Assembly: GCA_963701385.1 (NCBI GenBank)
Contig: CAVOZW010000010.1
Location: 36,320-100,319 of the forward strand
Origin: B30-G6 sp963701385
GTDB lineage: Bacteria; Desulfobacterota; Desulfobacteria; Desulfobacterales; B30-G6
Reading direction: 5' to 3'
DNA: 64,000 bases
Both the position numbers and the translations under genes were made by a program. Positions 8,604 through 17,192 of the stretch are shown piece after piece. Within the stretch, counting starts at the first letter, position 1. Every line of letters begins with the position of its first letter. Below the pieces are notes generated by a model. The model saw nothing but the letters and a program-made list of their open reading frames with translations, did not search any database and was not told where the DNA came from.

Positions 8604-9984
8604 GTATTCACTCGCCATCGTCGACGATGAGAAGACCATCCGGGAAGGGATTATGATGGCGCTCGATGGGGTTTACCAGGCGGTGGCATTTTCAACCGCA
8701 GAAGAGGCCCTTGATGCGATGCAAACAAATCCGCCGGATCTGGTCATTCTGGACATTGGCCTGCCCGGTATGTCCGGTATCGATGCATTGAAGGAAATAA
8801 GGGCCCAACACCCCCAGGTGCTGGTCATCATGATCACCGCCTATGAGGACATTGACACGGTCATTTCCGCCATGAAGGCCGGTGCTCATGACTATGTGGT
8901 TAAACCGCTTCACATGCAAAGCCTGGAAAAAGCCGTCGCGAATGCACTGGATACCATTCGTTTGAGAAAAGAAGTCCAGATGCTGCAGGAAAGGTATCTC
9001 GAAGAGCACATCCCGTGTTTCATCGCTGAAAGCAATGCCATTCAGAATGTGATGGACTTTATCAAAACAGTGGCCAAGAGTCCGGACACACCGGTGCTGA
9101 TCCAGGGTGAAACCGGAACAGGCAAGGAGTTGATTGCCGGCGCCATCCACTACAACAGCCCCAACTTCAAATCACCCCTTGCGACGATCAATTGTGCTGC
9201 CATTCCAACGGATTTGATCGAAAGCGAACTTTTCGGTTATGAGAAAGGAGCCTTCACCGGCGCTGGGGCGAACGGTAAAAAGGGCTTGATCGAAGAAGCA
9301 GCCAACGGAACCCTGTTTCTGGATGAGGTGGGTGATCTTCGATTGGAGGCACAGGCCAAGCTGTTGCGATTCCTTGAGCTTGGAGAATTTTATCGACTCG
9401 GCGGATCGAGAAAATGTCGGATCAAAACCCGCGTTGTTTCTGCGACGAGCAAAAACCTCATCAAAATGATAGAAGCGGATCAATTCAGAAGAGACCTTTA
9501 CTTCAGGCTGGGCGTCATTAAAGTTCAGGTTCCTTCCCTGAACGAACGCCCTGAGGACATCATGCCCCTGGCAAAGCATTTTCTGAAGAAATTCTCTGAA
9601 AAATTCGACAAACAGTTTACCCACATATCAACCGACGTAGAGGAAGTGTTGCTGGCACATGACTGGACCGGAAATGTGCGAGAATTGAAAAATTTGATGG
9701 AAGCCGCCGTTCTTGTCGGCAAAGGACCTGAACTGGTGATGGGTGATCTGGACCCGACGGGTTTTTGCAACCCGCAACGGGGTTCACAACGACCCAATGC
9801 GCAGGATCTAAACGCTTTTCCATCGGAGGGGATTTATCTCGAATCGCGGCTTAAATCGCTTGAAAAGCACTATATCGAGACAGCCTTGAAGATGGCCCGG
9901 GGGAATGAAAGTCAGGCTGCCAGGCTACTGCACATCAATCATCACACCTTTCGATACCGCAGGAAAAAACTGCTGCCCAAATAA
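8596..9984 (+). CDS. NtrC-type sigma-54-dependent response regulator
   Basis: A 462-residue activator. The receiver (about 1-120) has IVDDE, VILDIGLPGMSG, MITAYED and VVKPLH. The AAA+ domain has Walker A GETGTGKE (about 170), the sigma-54-contacting loop GAFTGA (about 217) and Walker B TLFLDEVGD. The C-terminal Fis-type HTH begins GNESQAARLLHINHHTFRYR. I place the start at GTG 8596, overlapping the kinase stop; upstream in-frame codons run inside the kinase gene and add no domain. It is the natural candidate to drive the sigma-54-like promoters at 742, 10144 and elsewhere in the window. Confidence 0.93.
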   Translation: MIRYSLAIVDDEKTIREGIMMALDGVYQAVAFSTAEEALDAMQTNPPDLVILDIGLPGMSGIDALKEIRAQHPQVLVIMITAYEDIDTVISAMKAGAHDYVVKPLHMQSLEKAVANALDTIRLRKEVQMLQERYLEEHIPCFIAESNAIQNVMDFIKTVAKSPDTPVLIQGETGTGKELIAGAIHYNSPNFKSPLATINCAAIPTDLIESELFGYEKGAFTGAGANGKKGLIEEAANGTLFLDEVGDLRLEAQAKLLRFLELGEFYRLGGSRKCRIKTRVVSATSKNLIKMIEADQFRRDLYFRLGVIKVQVPSLNERPEDIMPLAKHFLKKFSEKFDKQFTHISTDVEEVLLAHDWTGNVRELKNLMEAAVLVGKGPELVMGDLDPTGFCNPQRGSQRPNAQDLNAFPSEGIYLESRLKSLEKHYIETALKMARGNESQAARLLHINHHTFRYRRKKLLPK

Positions 9985-10143
9985 GTCCGGCACAAATTCA
10001 TTGTCAAAAAATTATGATGATTCTCGGTTTTGCGAACAGTCTTTAGAAAAATTTCTATTTTCAAGGGGTATCCGTGATGTTTATATGTGCACGCTGTATG
10101 ATAACGCCTTGATAAGATATGTTATTTGGTCGGTTTTCAGTAT

Positions 10144-10159
10144 TGGCATGCAATATGCT
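10144..10159 (+). promoter_or_regulatory. sigma-54-type promoter (-24/-12)
   Basis: TGGCATGCAATATGCT keeps the GG-N10-GC core. It lies 81 bases before the receiver gene at 10241, immediately after an NtrC-type regulator gene. The rest of the 9985-10240 gap shows no convincing gene. Confidence 0.55.
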
Positions 10160-10240
10160 CATGCTTATAGTCATGGTTGATATTATCCCGCTTCCCAAGG
10201 GAGAATTGGACATCACGCTTCAGGACCAATAGACGGCAAT

Positions 10241-10669
10241 ATGGATATCTTTCTCAAATTAAGGGGAATGAACATATTGCTGGTGGATGACGACGAGTGG
10301 ATAAGGGATTCTCTGTGCATATATTTCGAGTCCGAGGACTGCCGTATATCTGTCCATGAAACGGCTGAAAAGGCACTGGCGGAACTTGATAGCCGGAAGT
10401 TCGACATCATCATCACCGATTACAAATTACCCGGTATGGACGGCATTTCTTTTTTGGAGAGAATCAAGAAATCGCATCCGAATGCGTTAAAAATATTGAT
10501 AACCGCTTATGCATCCGAAGTCGATGTTCATCGGGCGAAACAGGCGGGGGCAAAAGAACTTATTCCCAAACCCTTCACATCAAGAACCGTTGAGGCATGT
10601 CTGAAGCGGTTGATCGAAAGCGGGTTTTCAGATGAGAACCACCGGAAAAGCAATGATAAATGTATATGA
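10241..10669 (+). CDS. response regulator receiver protein
   Basis: A 142-residue single-domain receiver: acid pocket LLVDDDEW, phospho-Asp in IIITDYKLPGMDG, Thr in LITAYAS and Lys in LIPKPFT. A second in-frame ATG at 10268 would begin right at MNILLVDDDEW, but the AAGGGG there is too close to it; I keep 10241. No output domain is present. It has its own putative sigma-54 promoter, which separates it from the preceding operon. Confidence 0.88.
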   Translation: MDIFLKLRGMNILLVDDDEWIRDSLCIYFESEDCRISVHETAEKALAELDSRKFDIIITDYKLPGMDGISFLERIKKSHPNALKILITAYASEVDVHRAKQAGAKELIPKPFTSRTVEACLKRLIESGFSDENHRKSNDKCI

Positions 10670-10720
10670 TGTGCATTGTGACGCACAGTAGGGGCCGAAA
10701 ATTCAGCACTACGAAAACAA

Positions 10721-10760
10721 GCGACGAGGTCGCGTTTCATAAACTCGTTCTCACGATTTC
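10721..10760. repeat. GCGAC/GTCGC palindromic repeat (family 2)
   Basis: GCGACGAGGTCGC is followed by GTTTCATAAAC and a second hairpin CTCGT-TCT-CACGA. The same two-part unit occurs near 29.52 and 47.36 kb, and its first half at the start codon of the adhesin at 36200. Confidence 0.7.
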
Positions 10761-10775
10761 TTTAAGGAGGTCATC

Positions 10776-11474
10776 ATGTTGGTCAAGAATTGGATGAGTA
10801 AAAATGTTATTACCATCGGTGTCGAAAATTCTATGCAGGACGCCACAGCGATTTTGAAACAACACCACATTCGCATGCTGCCGGTGGTGAAAAAGGGTAA
10901 ACTGGTGGGGATCATCACCGACCGCGATCTGAAAAGAGCCTCGGCGTCGGATGCCACCAGTTTGGAAATTCATGAACTGCTATATCTTTTGACGAAAATC
11001 AAGGTCAAAGACATCATGACCAAAAATCCCATAGCAGTGCCACTGGATTGGTCGGTTGAGGAGACTGCCAATCTGCTGCTGAGCAATAAAATTTCAGGTG
11101 CTCCGGTGGTGGACGAAAAAGATCGTGTCGTGGGTGTGATTACCCAAACGGACCTGTTCCGGGTGCTTATTTCACTGACGGGCATTCATGCCGGGGGAAT
11201 CCAGTTTGCCTTCAAAGTCCAGGACAAACCCGGAACGATCAAGGATCTCGCTGATGTTATCAGGGAATTCGGAGGACAGATGGTCAGTATCCTCACCTCT
11301 TACGACAAGGTCCCGGAAGGCTTTCGAAAGGTTTATATTCGAATGCGCCATATTGATCGGAACCGACTGGCAGCGCTGCAAAAAAGGCTCATGGAAAAAG
11401 CGACCTTACTTTACATGATCGACCAGCGGGAAAATCGACGCGAATTTTTTTCAGAAAAGAAAAAAGGGGAGTAG
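10776..11474 (+). CDS. CBS-pair protein with C-terminal ACT domain
   Basis: A 232-residue AcuB-like protein. CBS1 is at about 5-60 (VKNWMSKNVITIGVENS), CBS2 at about 75-140 (VKDIMTKNPIAVPLDWSV), and an ACT-like domain at about 145-215 (FAFKVQDKPGTIKDLADVI). AAGGAGG precedes the ATG. CBS pairs bind AMP/ATP and ACT domains small ligands, so it is a likely cytoplasmic metabolite sensor. It is followed six bases later by a universal stress protein gene and then an acyl-CoA synthetase/GNAT fusion. That order suggests a link between energy charge and acyl-CoA metabolism, by inference. Confidence 0.9.
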   Translation: MLVKNWMSKNVITIGVENSMQDATAILKQHHIRMLPVVKKGKLVGIITDRDLKRASASDATSLEIHELLYLLTKIKVKDIMTKNPIAVPLDWSVEETANLLLSNKISGAPVVDEKDRVVGVITQTDLFRVLISLTGIHAGGIQFAFKVQDKPGTIKDLADVIREFGGQMVSILTSYDKVPEGFRKVYIRMRHIDRNRLAALQKRLMEKATLLYMIDQRENRREFFSEKKKGE

Positions 11475-11479
11475 CTCTG

Positions 11480-12415
11480 ATGGAAAATGAGGTGCAAAAG
11501 AAAATACTGGTGCCGGTAGATGGATCTGACCGTGCTGTTAACACGCTGAAATATATTGCTCGAAATAATGCATTTCATGGTATGCATATCGTACTGTTCA
11601 ACGTTTTCAGTGCCGTACCGGAAAGCTACTGGGATTTGGAAAACAGCGCAGCAAGCAGGGCCATTGCCAAGCAGGTCCACGCTTGGGAACTGAGTCAGAA
11701 AAAGTTGATTCAGGACCACATGGAAAGGGCCAAAGGCATACTCGAAAAAGCGGGAATTCCTTCCGCATCCATCGAAACCAAGATTCAAAAGCGTAAAAAA
11801 GGGATCGCAAGAGACATTATCCGGGAAGCACAGAACGGCTATGATGCCGTGGTTAGCAGGCGACGCGGTACAACGACATTGCGAGGTATCGTGCTGGGCA
11901 GTGTTGCCACCAAGCTTGTCTCGAACATCGTGTTTACGCCATTGATTTTGGTGGGCAAGAAACCAGCGAACAAAAAAATCCTGATGGGATTCGATGGGTC
12001 CAAGGATGCCATGCGGGCAATCGATTTTGTCGGATCGACTCTGGCCGGGTTTGATTACCAGGTGGAGCTGTTTCATGTGATTCGAGGGGCTGAAAGCAAG
12101 CTTTCCGAGATGCCTCAGACCGGGGCATCAAACGCATTCATCAAGGCCGCTAAAAAAGAATTGGGGTCGTCATTTGATTTGGCTAGGAAAAAATTGGTCA
12201 AGGCCGGCTTTGCATCCAAATTGATTTCCACCAAGATCGTCAGCAACATGAACAGCCGAGCACAGGCCATCGCAGACGAGGCCCGTCTGCACGATTTCGG
12301 GACCATCATGATGGGCAGAAAAGGTCGTTCTCATGTGCGGGGTTTTTTTATCGGCAGGGTTACCAACAAGGTCATCCATTTGGCGCGTGAGCGCACGGTT
12401 TGGGTGATACGCTGA
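11480..12415 (+). CDS. tandem universal stress protein (UspA family)
   Basis: A 311-residue protein with two UspA domains (about 8-155 and 160-311). The first opens KKILVPVDGSDRA and the second KKILMGFDGSKDA. The nucleotide-binding G-2x-G-9x-G(S/T) pattern is degenerate in domain 1 (RRRGTTTLRGIVLGSVATK) and better kept in domain 2 (MGRKGRSHVRGFFIGRVTNK). The gene starts six bases after the CBS-ACT gene with GGGGAG upstream. Role in stress or energy limitation is known only at family level. Confidence 0.92.
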   Translation: MENEVQKKILVPVDGSDRAVNTLKYIARNNAFHGMHIVLFNVFSAVPESYWDLENSAASRAIAKQVHAWELSQKKLIQDHMERAKGILEKAGIPSASIETKIQKRKKGIARDIIREAQNGYDAVVSRRRGTTTLRGIVLGSVATKLVSNIVFTPLILVGKKPANKKILMGFDGSKDAMRAIDFVGSTLAGFDYQVELFHVIRGAESKLSEMPQTGASNAFIKAAKKELGSSFDLARKKLVKAGFASKLISTKIVSNMNSRAQAIADEARLHDFGTIMMGRKGRSHVRGFFIGRVTNKVIHLARERTVWVIR

Positions 12416-12438
12416 GGCAGTTTATTGGGGTTTGAGAA

Positions 12439-15129
12439 ATGAGTGTCGACAATCTGGATAAAATATTTCATCCAAAATCGGTAGCGGTCATAGGTGCCAG
12501 TGAAAGAAAGGGTAGTGTGGGGCGTGCCGTCATGCAGGGCCTCATCAACAGCCAATATGCCGGGAATATCCACCCCATCAACCCGAAACACAGGAAACTG
12601 TGGGGAAAGCCCTCCTGCGCATCGATTGGGCATCTGAACGCCGGTGTCGATCTGGCGGTTTTGGCGACACCTATTTCATCGGCACCCAACATAATCAAAG
12701 AATGTGCTGCGGCCGGTGTCGGGGGTGCGATCATCATTTCCGCCGGCGGCAAAGAAGCCGGAGAGCAAGGCAAAAAGATCGAGGCCGCCATTAAACGGGA
12801 AACCCAAAACACGACCCTGCGAATCATCGGGCCAAACTGTGTGGGCATTCTTTGCAGCCGTGCCAAACTCAATGCCAGCTTCGTGAAAACCATGCCGCTG
12901 CCTGGAAAGATGGCCTTTATTTCCCAAAGTGGTGCTATCTGCACGGCCGTACTGGACCTTTCACTCAAGGAAAAGATTGGATTCAGTCATATCGTGAGTC
13001 TCGGGGACATGCTGGACGTTGATTTTGGCGATGTGATCGACTATCTGGGTGGCGAGCGTGACGTGAACAGTATTGTGATGTATGTGGAAAGCATTACGCA
13101 TTTTAGGAAATTTATGAGTGCTGCCCGTGCGGTGGCGCGTGTAAAACCGATCATCGCGTTAAAGGCCGGGCGGACCAGGGCGGGTTCCCTGGCAGCGGCT
13201 TCGCACACAGGCGCCCTGGCGGGAGAGGACGCAGTTTACGACGCCGCCTTTGAAAGGGCCGGCATTCTGCGGGTAAAAACATTTGAAGAGCTGTTTGACT
13301 GTGCAGAGATGCTGTCCAAACAACCCAGACCTGTGGGTCCCGGCCTTGTGGTTATCACCAATGCCGGCGGCTTAGGTGTTATCGCCATGGATACCCTGTC
13401 CGACTACGGGTTTGAGCCCGTTGAATTGAGCCCGGAAACGATTCATCAGTTAGATGCGGTTCTACCCCCTTTCTGGAGCAGGAGAAATCCTGTCGATATG
13501 CTCGGAGAGGCCACTTCTGAAACATACCGCAAGGTTGTCACGATTTGCTTGAATGCAGCGGAAGTCAATGGCGTATTAATTATGGCCGCGCCTCAGGGTC
13601 TCACCGATACAACCGAACTCGCTGTTTCTCTGGTGGATCTTCTTAACAACAAGCCCAAACCGATTTTTACATCCTGGGTGGGGGGATTGGATATGGAGAA
13701 GGGCCGGGAGGTTTTCAATCAGGCCGGTATTCCCACTTTCGATACCCCTGAACGGGCTGTGCGCGCATTCATCGATATTTATCGGGATGCCCAGAACAAA
13801 CAAATGCTCCAACAGATTCCATCCAGGCGCCAAAACAGACCGACCATCGATCGGCCAACCGTCGATCGGATGATCCATGAGACACTTGAGCAAGGCGAGG
13901 GGTTGTTGACCGAGCTGGCGTCAAAATTAGTGCTTTCATCGTATGGGATTCCGGTCAACAGGACCGAAAATGCCACAACAGAAGAGGATGCCGTCAAGCT
14001 GGCAACAGATGTGGGTTTTCCGGTGGTCATGAAAATAAATTCACGCGACATCACCCATAAATCGGATGCCAAGTGCGTCTACCTGGACATAAAAAATGAG
14101 CAGGACGTATTGGTGGCTTTTGGAAATATTCTACAACACGCCAAGGACTTCGATCCAAAAGCCAGGATCCAGGGGGTTACCATTCAACCCATGCTAAGGT
14201 CTGCCGATTATGAAATTATCATGGGCACGAAAAAGGATCGCGATTTTGGGCCGGTCATACTCTTTGGTATGGGCGGAATATTGACGGAGATCCTTAACGA
14301 TCGGGCGATTGCATTGCCACCCCTAAATCATCTTCTGGCCCGAAGACTCATGGAAAAAACCAAGCTTTTCACCTTGCTCAAAGGTTACAGAGCTTGCCCG
14401 CCTGCCAACATTCAATTGCTTGAAGAGATACTGATCCGCTTGTCGGATCTGGTGACGGACTTTGCGGAAATCGATGAACTCGATATCAATCCACTCTTTA
14501 TCCAAGGGGACACGGTCTGTGCGGTGGACGCCAGAATTTTCCTGAAAGCACCCCAGAAAAAAGCCCCCCTTCACCTGGTCATCAGTCCCTATCCTGAACA
14601 TTACGAAGAACATATTCAAACAACAATGGGTGTGGATCTGTTTGTCAGACCCATTCGACCGGAAGATGCGCCCTTGCTGGTGAATCTTTTCGATAGTCTT
14701 TCCCCCAGAAGTGTTTATCTGCGTTTTTTCACACCGCTCAAACAGCTGTCCCACAGCATGCTTGTCCGACTGACCCAGATAGACTACGATCGTGAAATTG
14801 CCATGGTGGCATTTTCTGGGCCCCACCCCCAGGAAAACATGTTGGGCGTTGCCCGGATTATCTCTGAGAGAAATCTCAAAGAGGCCGAGTTTTCGGTTGT
14901 CGTCGCGGACCAGTGGCACGGAAAGGGTATTGGGGCGGCATTGCTTAAAAAGTGTTTGTCCATTGCCAGGAATCGTGGGCTCGAGCGCGTTCACGGAAGC
15001 GTGCTGTCGGAAAACACCCAAATGCTGGCCCTAGGAAAAAAACTGGGTTTTGTGCGGCAAAAGGTGCTGGGGGAACATGAATATGAATTAAAGATCGATT
15101 TTGTTCACAAAGTCGAGGAGGTCCCATGA
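12439..15129 (+). CDS. ADP-forming acyl-CoA synthetase fused to GNAT acetyltransferase
   Basis: An 896-residue fusion. A CoA-binding Rossmann domain (about 8-130, KSVAVIGASERKGSVG) is followed by succinyl-CoA-ligase-like domains (about 150-460) with the phospho-His motif SHTGALAG (His about 256). An ATP-grasp domain covers about 490-700, and a C-terminal GNAT domain about 733-890 (VVADQWHGKGIGAALLKKC). The layout is that of PatZ/Pat protein lysine acetyltransferases. Here the catalytic His of the synthetase half is kept, so acyl-CoA synthesis with ADP formation is plausible as well. It follows CBS-ACT and Usp genes and may be in their operon. Confidence 0.92.
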   Translation: MSVDNLDKIFHPKSVAVIGASERKGSVGRAVMQGLINSQYAGNIHPINPKHRKLWGKPSCASIGHLNAGVDLAVLATPISSAPNIIKECAAAGVGGAIIISAGGKEAGEQGKKIEAAIKRETQNTTLRIIGPNCVGILCSRAKLNASFVKTMPLPGKMAFISQSGAICTAVLDLSLKEKIGFSHIVSLGDMLDVDFGDVIDYLGGERDVNSIVMYVESITHFRKFMSAARAVARVKPIIALKAGRTRAGSLAAASHTGALAGEDAVYDAAFERAGILRVKTFEELFDCAEMLSKQPRPVGPGLVVITNAGGLGVIAMDTLSDYGFEPVELSPETIHQLDAVLPPFWSRRNPVDMLGEATSETYRKVVTICLNAAEVNGVLIMAAPQGLTDTTELAVSLVDLLNNKPKPIFTSWVGGLDMEKGREVFNQAGIPTFDTPERAVRAFIDIYRDAQNKQMLQQIPSRRQNRPTIDRPTVDRMIHETLEQGEGLLTELASKLVLSSYGIPVNRTENATTEEDAVKLATDVGFPVVMKINSRDITHKSDAKCVYLDIKNEQDVLVAFGNILQHAKDFDPKARIQGVTIQPMLRSADYEIIMGTKKDRDFGPVILFGMGGILTEILNDRAIALPPLNHLLARRLMEKTKLFTLLKGYRACPPANIQLLEEILIRLSDLVTDFAEIDELDINPLFIQGDTVCAVDARIFLKAPQKKAPLHLVISPYPEHYEEHIQTTMGVDLFVRPIRPEDAPLLVNLFDSLSPRSVYLRFFTPLKQLSHSMLVRLTQIDYDREIAMVAFSGPHPQENMLGVARIISERNLKEAEFSVVVADQWHGKGIGAALLKKCLSIARNRGLERVHGSVLSENTQMLALGKKLGFVRQKVLGEHEYELKIDFVHKVEEVP

Positions 15130-15150
15130 TCAAAGTTAAAGATATTTTAA
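15126..15150 (+). pseudogene. start of a CBS-domain gene cut by a transposon
   Basis: GAGGAGGT, ATG and codons for MIKVKDIL are followed directly by the end of the transposable element at 15151. The same ribosome-binding site and MLKVKDIM opening occur in the intact CBS gene at 16589. This looks like the leftover 5' end of a CBS gene that followed the synthetase. Only about eight codons remain. Confidence 0.6.
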
Positions 15151-15283
15151 TAGGGGACGTTGTTGACAAATTAAACAAAACTGATTATCAGGGTGATATA
15201 AAAATGAAAAAGAGATTTAAGAGGAATGGGCGCTATAAACAGGTGAAAATATCAATAACAGGAACTAAGTTAGGGGAACAGAT

Positions 15284-16255
15284 ATGCCAAGAGGGCCCAG
15301 GCTTGACGCCCCGGGAACATTGCACCATGTGATTGTTCGGGGGATTGAAAAGCGCAAGATTGTTGATGACGATACAGATCGTGAAGACTTTGTAACCCGC
15401 ATGGGGGCGATAGCCTTGGATACGAGAACATCTATTTATGCCTGGGCGCTCATGACCAATCATGCCCATATTTTGCTCCGAAGCAGTTCTGTCGGTCTGC
15501 CGACATTCATGCGTCGGCTTCTTTCGGGTTATGCTATATTGTATAACTTAAGACACAAACGTTATGGGCACCTATTTCAAAACCGATATAAATCAATCGT
15601 TTGCGAGGAAGATACCTATTTTAGAGAACTTGTGCGATATATTCATTTAAACCCGTTACGAGCTGGCATGGTTGAAACATTGGCAAAGCTTGAGAGATAC
15701 AGATGGTGCGGTCATTCCGTTATCATGAATCGTTATCCCAACGACTGGCAAGACAGAGAATATGTCCTGCAATGGTTTGGCGAGAAGGAAAATCAAGCAA
15801 AAAAATTCTATAAAGAATTTGTCGACAGAGGGATCGCCCTTGGGAAAAGACCGGAATTGACCGGTGGTGGATTAATTCGATCCATGGGTGGGTGGTCAAT
15901 TGTAAAAGCCATGAGAAACAGAGGTAACCACGAACAAAGTGATGCAAGGATACTTGGAAGCGGTGAATTTGTATTAGGAGTCATTAACAATGCGAATGAA
16001 AAGGTAAAATATCAGCTGCCTGCTTTGGAATTGCAGAATACCATCAATGGGGTGGTGGAGACACATTGCCGCAAGGAAAAGGTTAGCATATCCATGCTTC
16101 AATCCGGCAGCCGACGCCCGCCTCTGCCGAAGTTGAGAAAAGCTATCGCATCGAAACTGGTCAATGGTTATGGTGTTTCATTAGCAGAAACGGCAAGGCG
16201 GTTGGGCATATCTACCTCTGGTGTCGCACAGATATTAAAGCGGAATAAAGCATAA
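15284..16255 (+). CDS. REP-associated/IS200-like Y1 transposase
   Basis: A 323-residue HUH-type tyrosine transposase. The N-terminal Y1 domain (about 1-130) shows MPRGPRLDAPGTLHHVIVRG, the HUH signature MTNHAHILLR, and YGHLFQNRYKS with RYIHLNPLRAG. The likely catalytic Tyr lies in this last part. The C-terminal half ends in an HTH (VSLAETARRLGISTSGVAQI). AGGGGAACAG precedes the ATG. Full length, no frameshift, so possibly active. Two REP-type hairpins follow within 100 bases, as expected for a RAYT. Confidence 0.92.
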   Translation: MPRGPRLDAPGTLHHVIVRGIEKRKIVDDDTDREDFVTRMGAIALDTRTSIYAWALMTNHAHILLRSSSVGLPTFMRRLLSGYAILYNLRHKRYGHLFQNRYKSIVCEEDTYFRELVRYIHLNPLRAGMVETLAKLERYRWCGHSVIMNRYPNDWQDREYVLQWFGEKENQAKKFYKEFVDRGIALGKRPELTGGGLIRSMGGWSIVKAMRNRGNHEQSDARILGSGEFVLGVINNANEKVKYQLPALELQNTINGVVETHCRKEKVSISMLQSGSRRPPLPKLRKAIASKLVNGYGVSLAETARRLGISTSGVAQILKRNKA

Positions 16256-16261
16256 TTGAAG

Positions 16262-16356
16262 AACCTCGCAGCAAGCTACGAGGAATCTTCGACCGTAAGG
16301 AATTCTGTCTAATTTAGATTCGTTCGCTAACCCCGCAGCAAGCTACGGGGAATGCG
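16262..16356. repeat. pair of REP-like hairpins behind the Y1 transposase (family 1)
   Basis: CCTCGCAGCAAGCTACGAGG (16264-16283) and CCCCGCAGCAAGCTACGGGG (16331-16350) are imperfect palindromes with flanks GAATCTTC and GAATGCGC. They match the hairpins at 542, 29455 and 50705, read on the other strand. Location next to a RAYT-like gene supports a REP/BIME reading. Confidence 0.75.
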
Positions 16357-16588
16357 CTCGCTTTTGCGGTTCAAAATAGCTTTGTATAATTTGTAAACAA
16401 CGTCCCCTAATAGAGGCTCGAAATAGGGCTTGATCTCGGGGTAATGACCGAATACCATCATTTGAGGCCCAATCGTAAGTCTCACGTTGGCTTGGGCGTT
16501 CGGACGGGGTTTACAACGATATTTCAGTTCGAAAACAGTTGCGTCACTGTGCTGAAAAGGGGCAATCAGTTTGTACCGAGGAGGTGCC

Positions 16589-17053
16589 ATGCTTAAAGTT
16601 AAAGATATTATGACAACGGAACTCATTACCGTATTCCCGGAGATGGAAGTCGTGCAGGCAGCCAAACTCCTTTTAGAGAAGCGTATCAATGGAATTCCTG
16701 TTGTGGATGAAACGGGAAAACTGGTGGGGCTTTTATGTCAAAGTGATTTGATCGCTCAGCAGAAGCGCCTTCCGATACCCTCTTTTTTTACGTTCATGGA
16801 TGGTGTTTTCTCAATATCGTCGACAAAACAGATGGAAAAACAGGTCCAGAAGATAGCCGCCATCACGGTTGCCCAGGCCATGACGCCTGATCCGGTCTCT
16901 GTGGAACCGGACATGGGCATCGAGGTGGTGGCCGGGCTGATGGTGGATAGCGGCTTACATACGATTCCCGTAGTGCATGAAGGCAGACTGGTGGGTATTG
17001 TGGGTAAAGAAGATATTCTTAAAACACTGATAACGAAACCTGAAGATAAATAA
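16589..17053 (+). CDS. CBS-domain pair protein
   Basis: A 154-residue protein made of two CBS motifs: about 5-60 (KDIMTTELITVFPEMEVVQAA) and about 95-150 (VAQAMTPDPVSVEPDMGIEVV). It has no other domain. The start is fixed by GAGGAGGT just upstream of ATG 16589. It is likely a small adenine-nucleotide sensor or a regulatory subunit of a neighbour. Its 5' end is duplicated at 15126, on the other side of the transposon. Confidence 0.92.
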   Translation: MLKVKDIMTTELITVFPEMEVVQAAKLLLEKRINGIPVVDETGKLVGLLCQSDLIAQQKRLPIPSFFTFMDGVFSISSTKQMEKQVQKIAAITVAQAMTPDPVSVEPDMGIEVVAGLMVDSGLHTIPVVHEGRLVGIVGKEDILKTLITKPEDK

Positions 17054-17192
17054 AGAAGTTCTCACGATTTTATTCAGTTAGGTATTCGGATTTAGGATGT
17101 ATTACAACCGAATGAGTAAAACGTAAAACCCTTGCATGGTATGAACAGGGCCGGACCCTCTGAACCCGGGTCATAACTCACAGGATAAACGC

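Larger units (their letters stand above)
15151..16410. mobile_element. Y1-transposase element with terminal inverted repeats
   Basis: The ends are near-perfect inverted repeats: TAGGGGACGTTGTT plus about 15 more bases at 15151-15179, and its reverse complement at 16381-16409, with about 27 of 29 positions identical. Inside are the Y1 transposase gene and two REP-like hairpins after it. The same TTAGGGGACGT terminus starts the second, truncated Y1 element at 34016. Long terminal inverted repeats are unusual for IS200/IS605-type Y1 elements. Confidence 0.75.

Noticed and set aside
9905..10180. Plus-strand frame after the NtrC-type gene
   Set aside because: It overlaps the HTH end of that gene, has no family-like sequence and contains the putative sigma-54 promoter.
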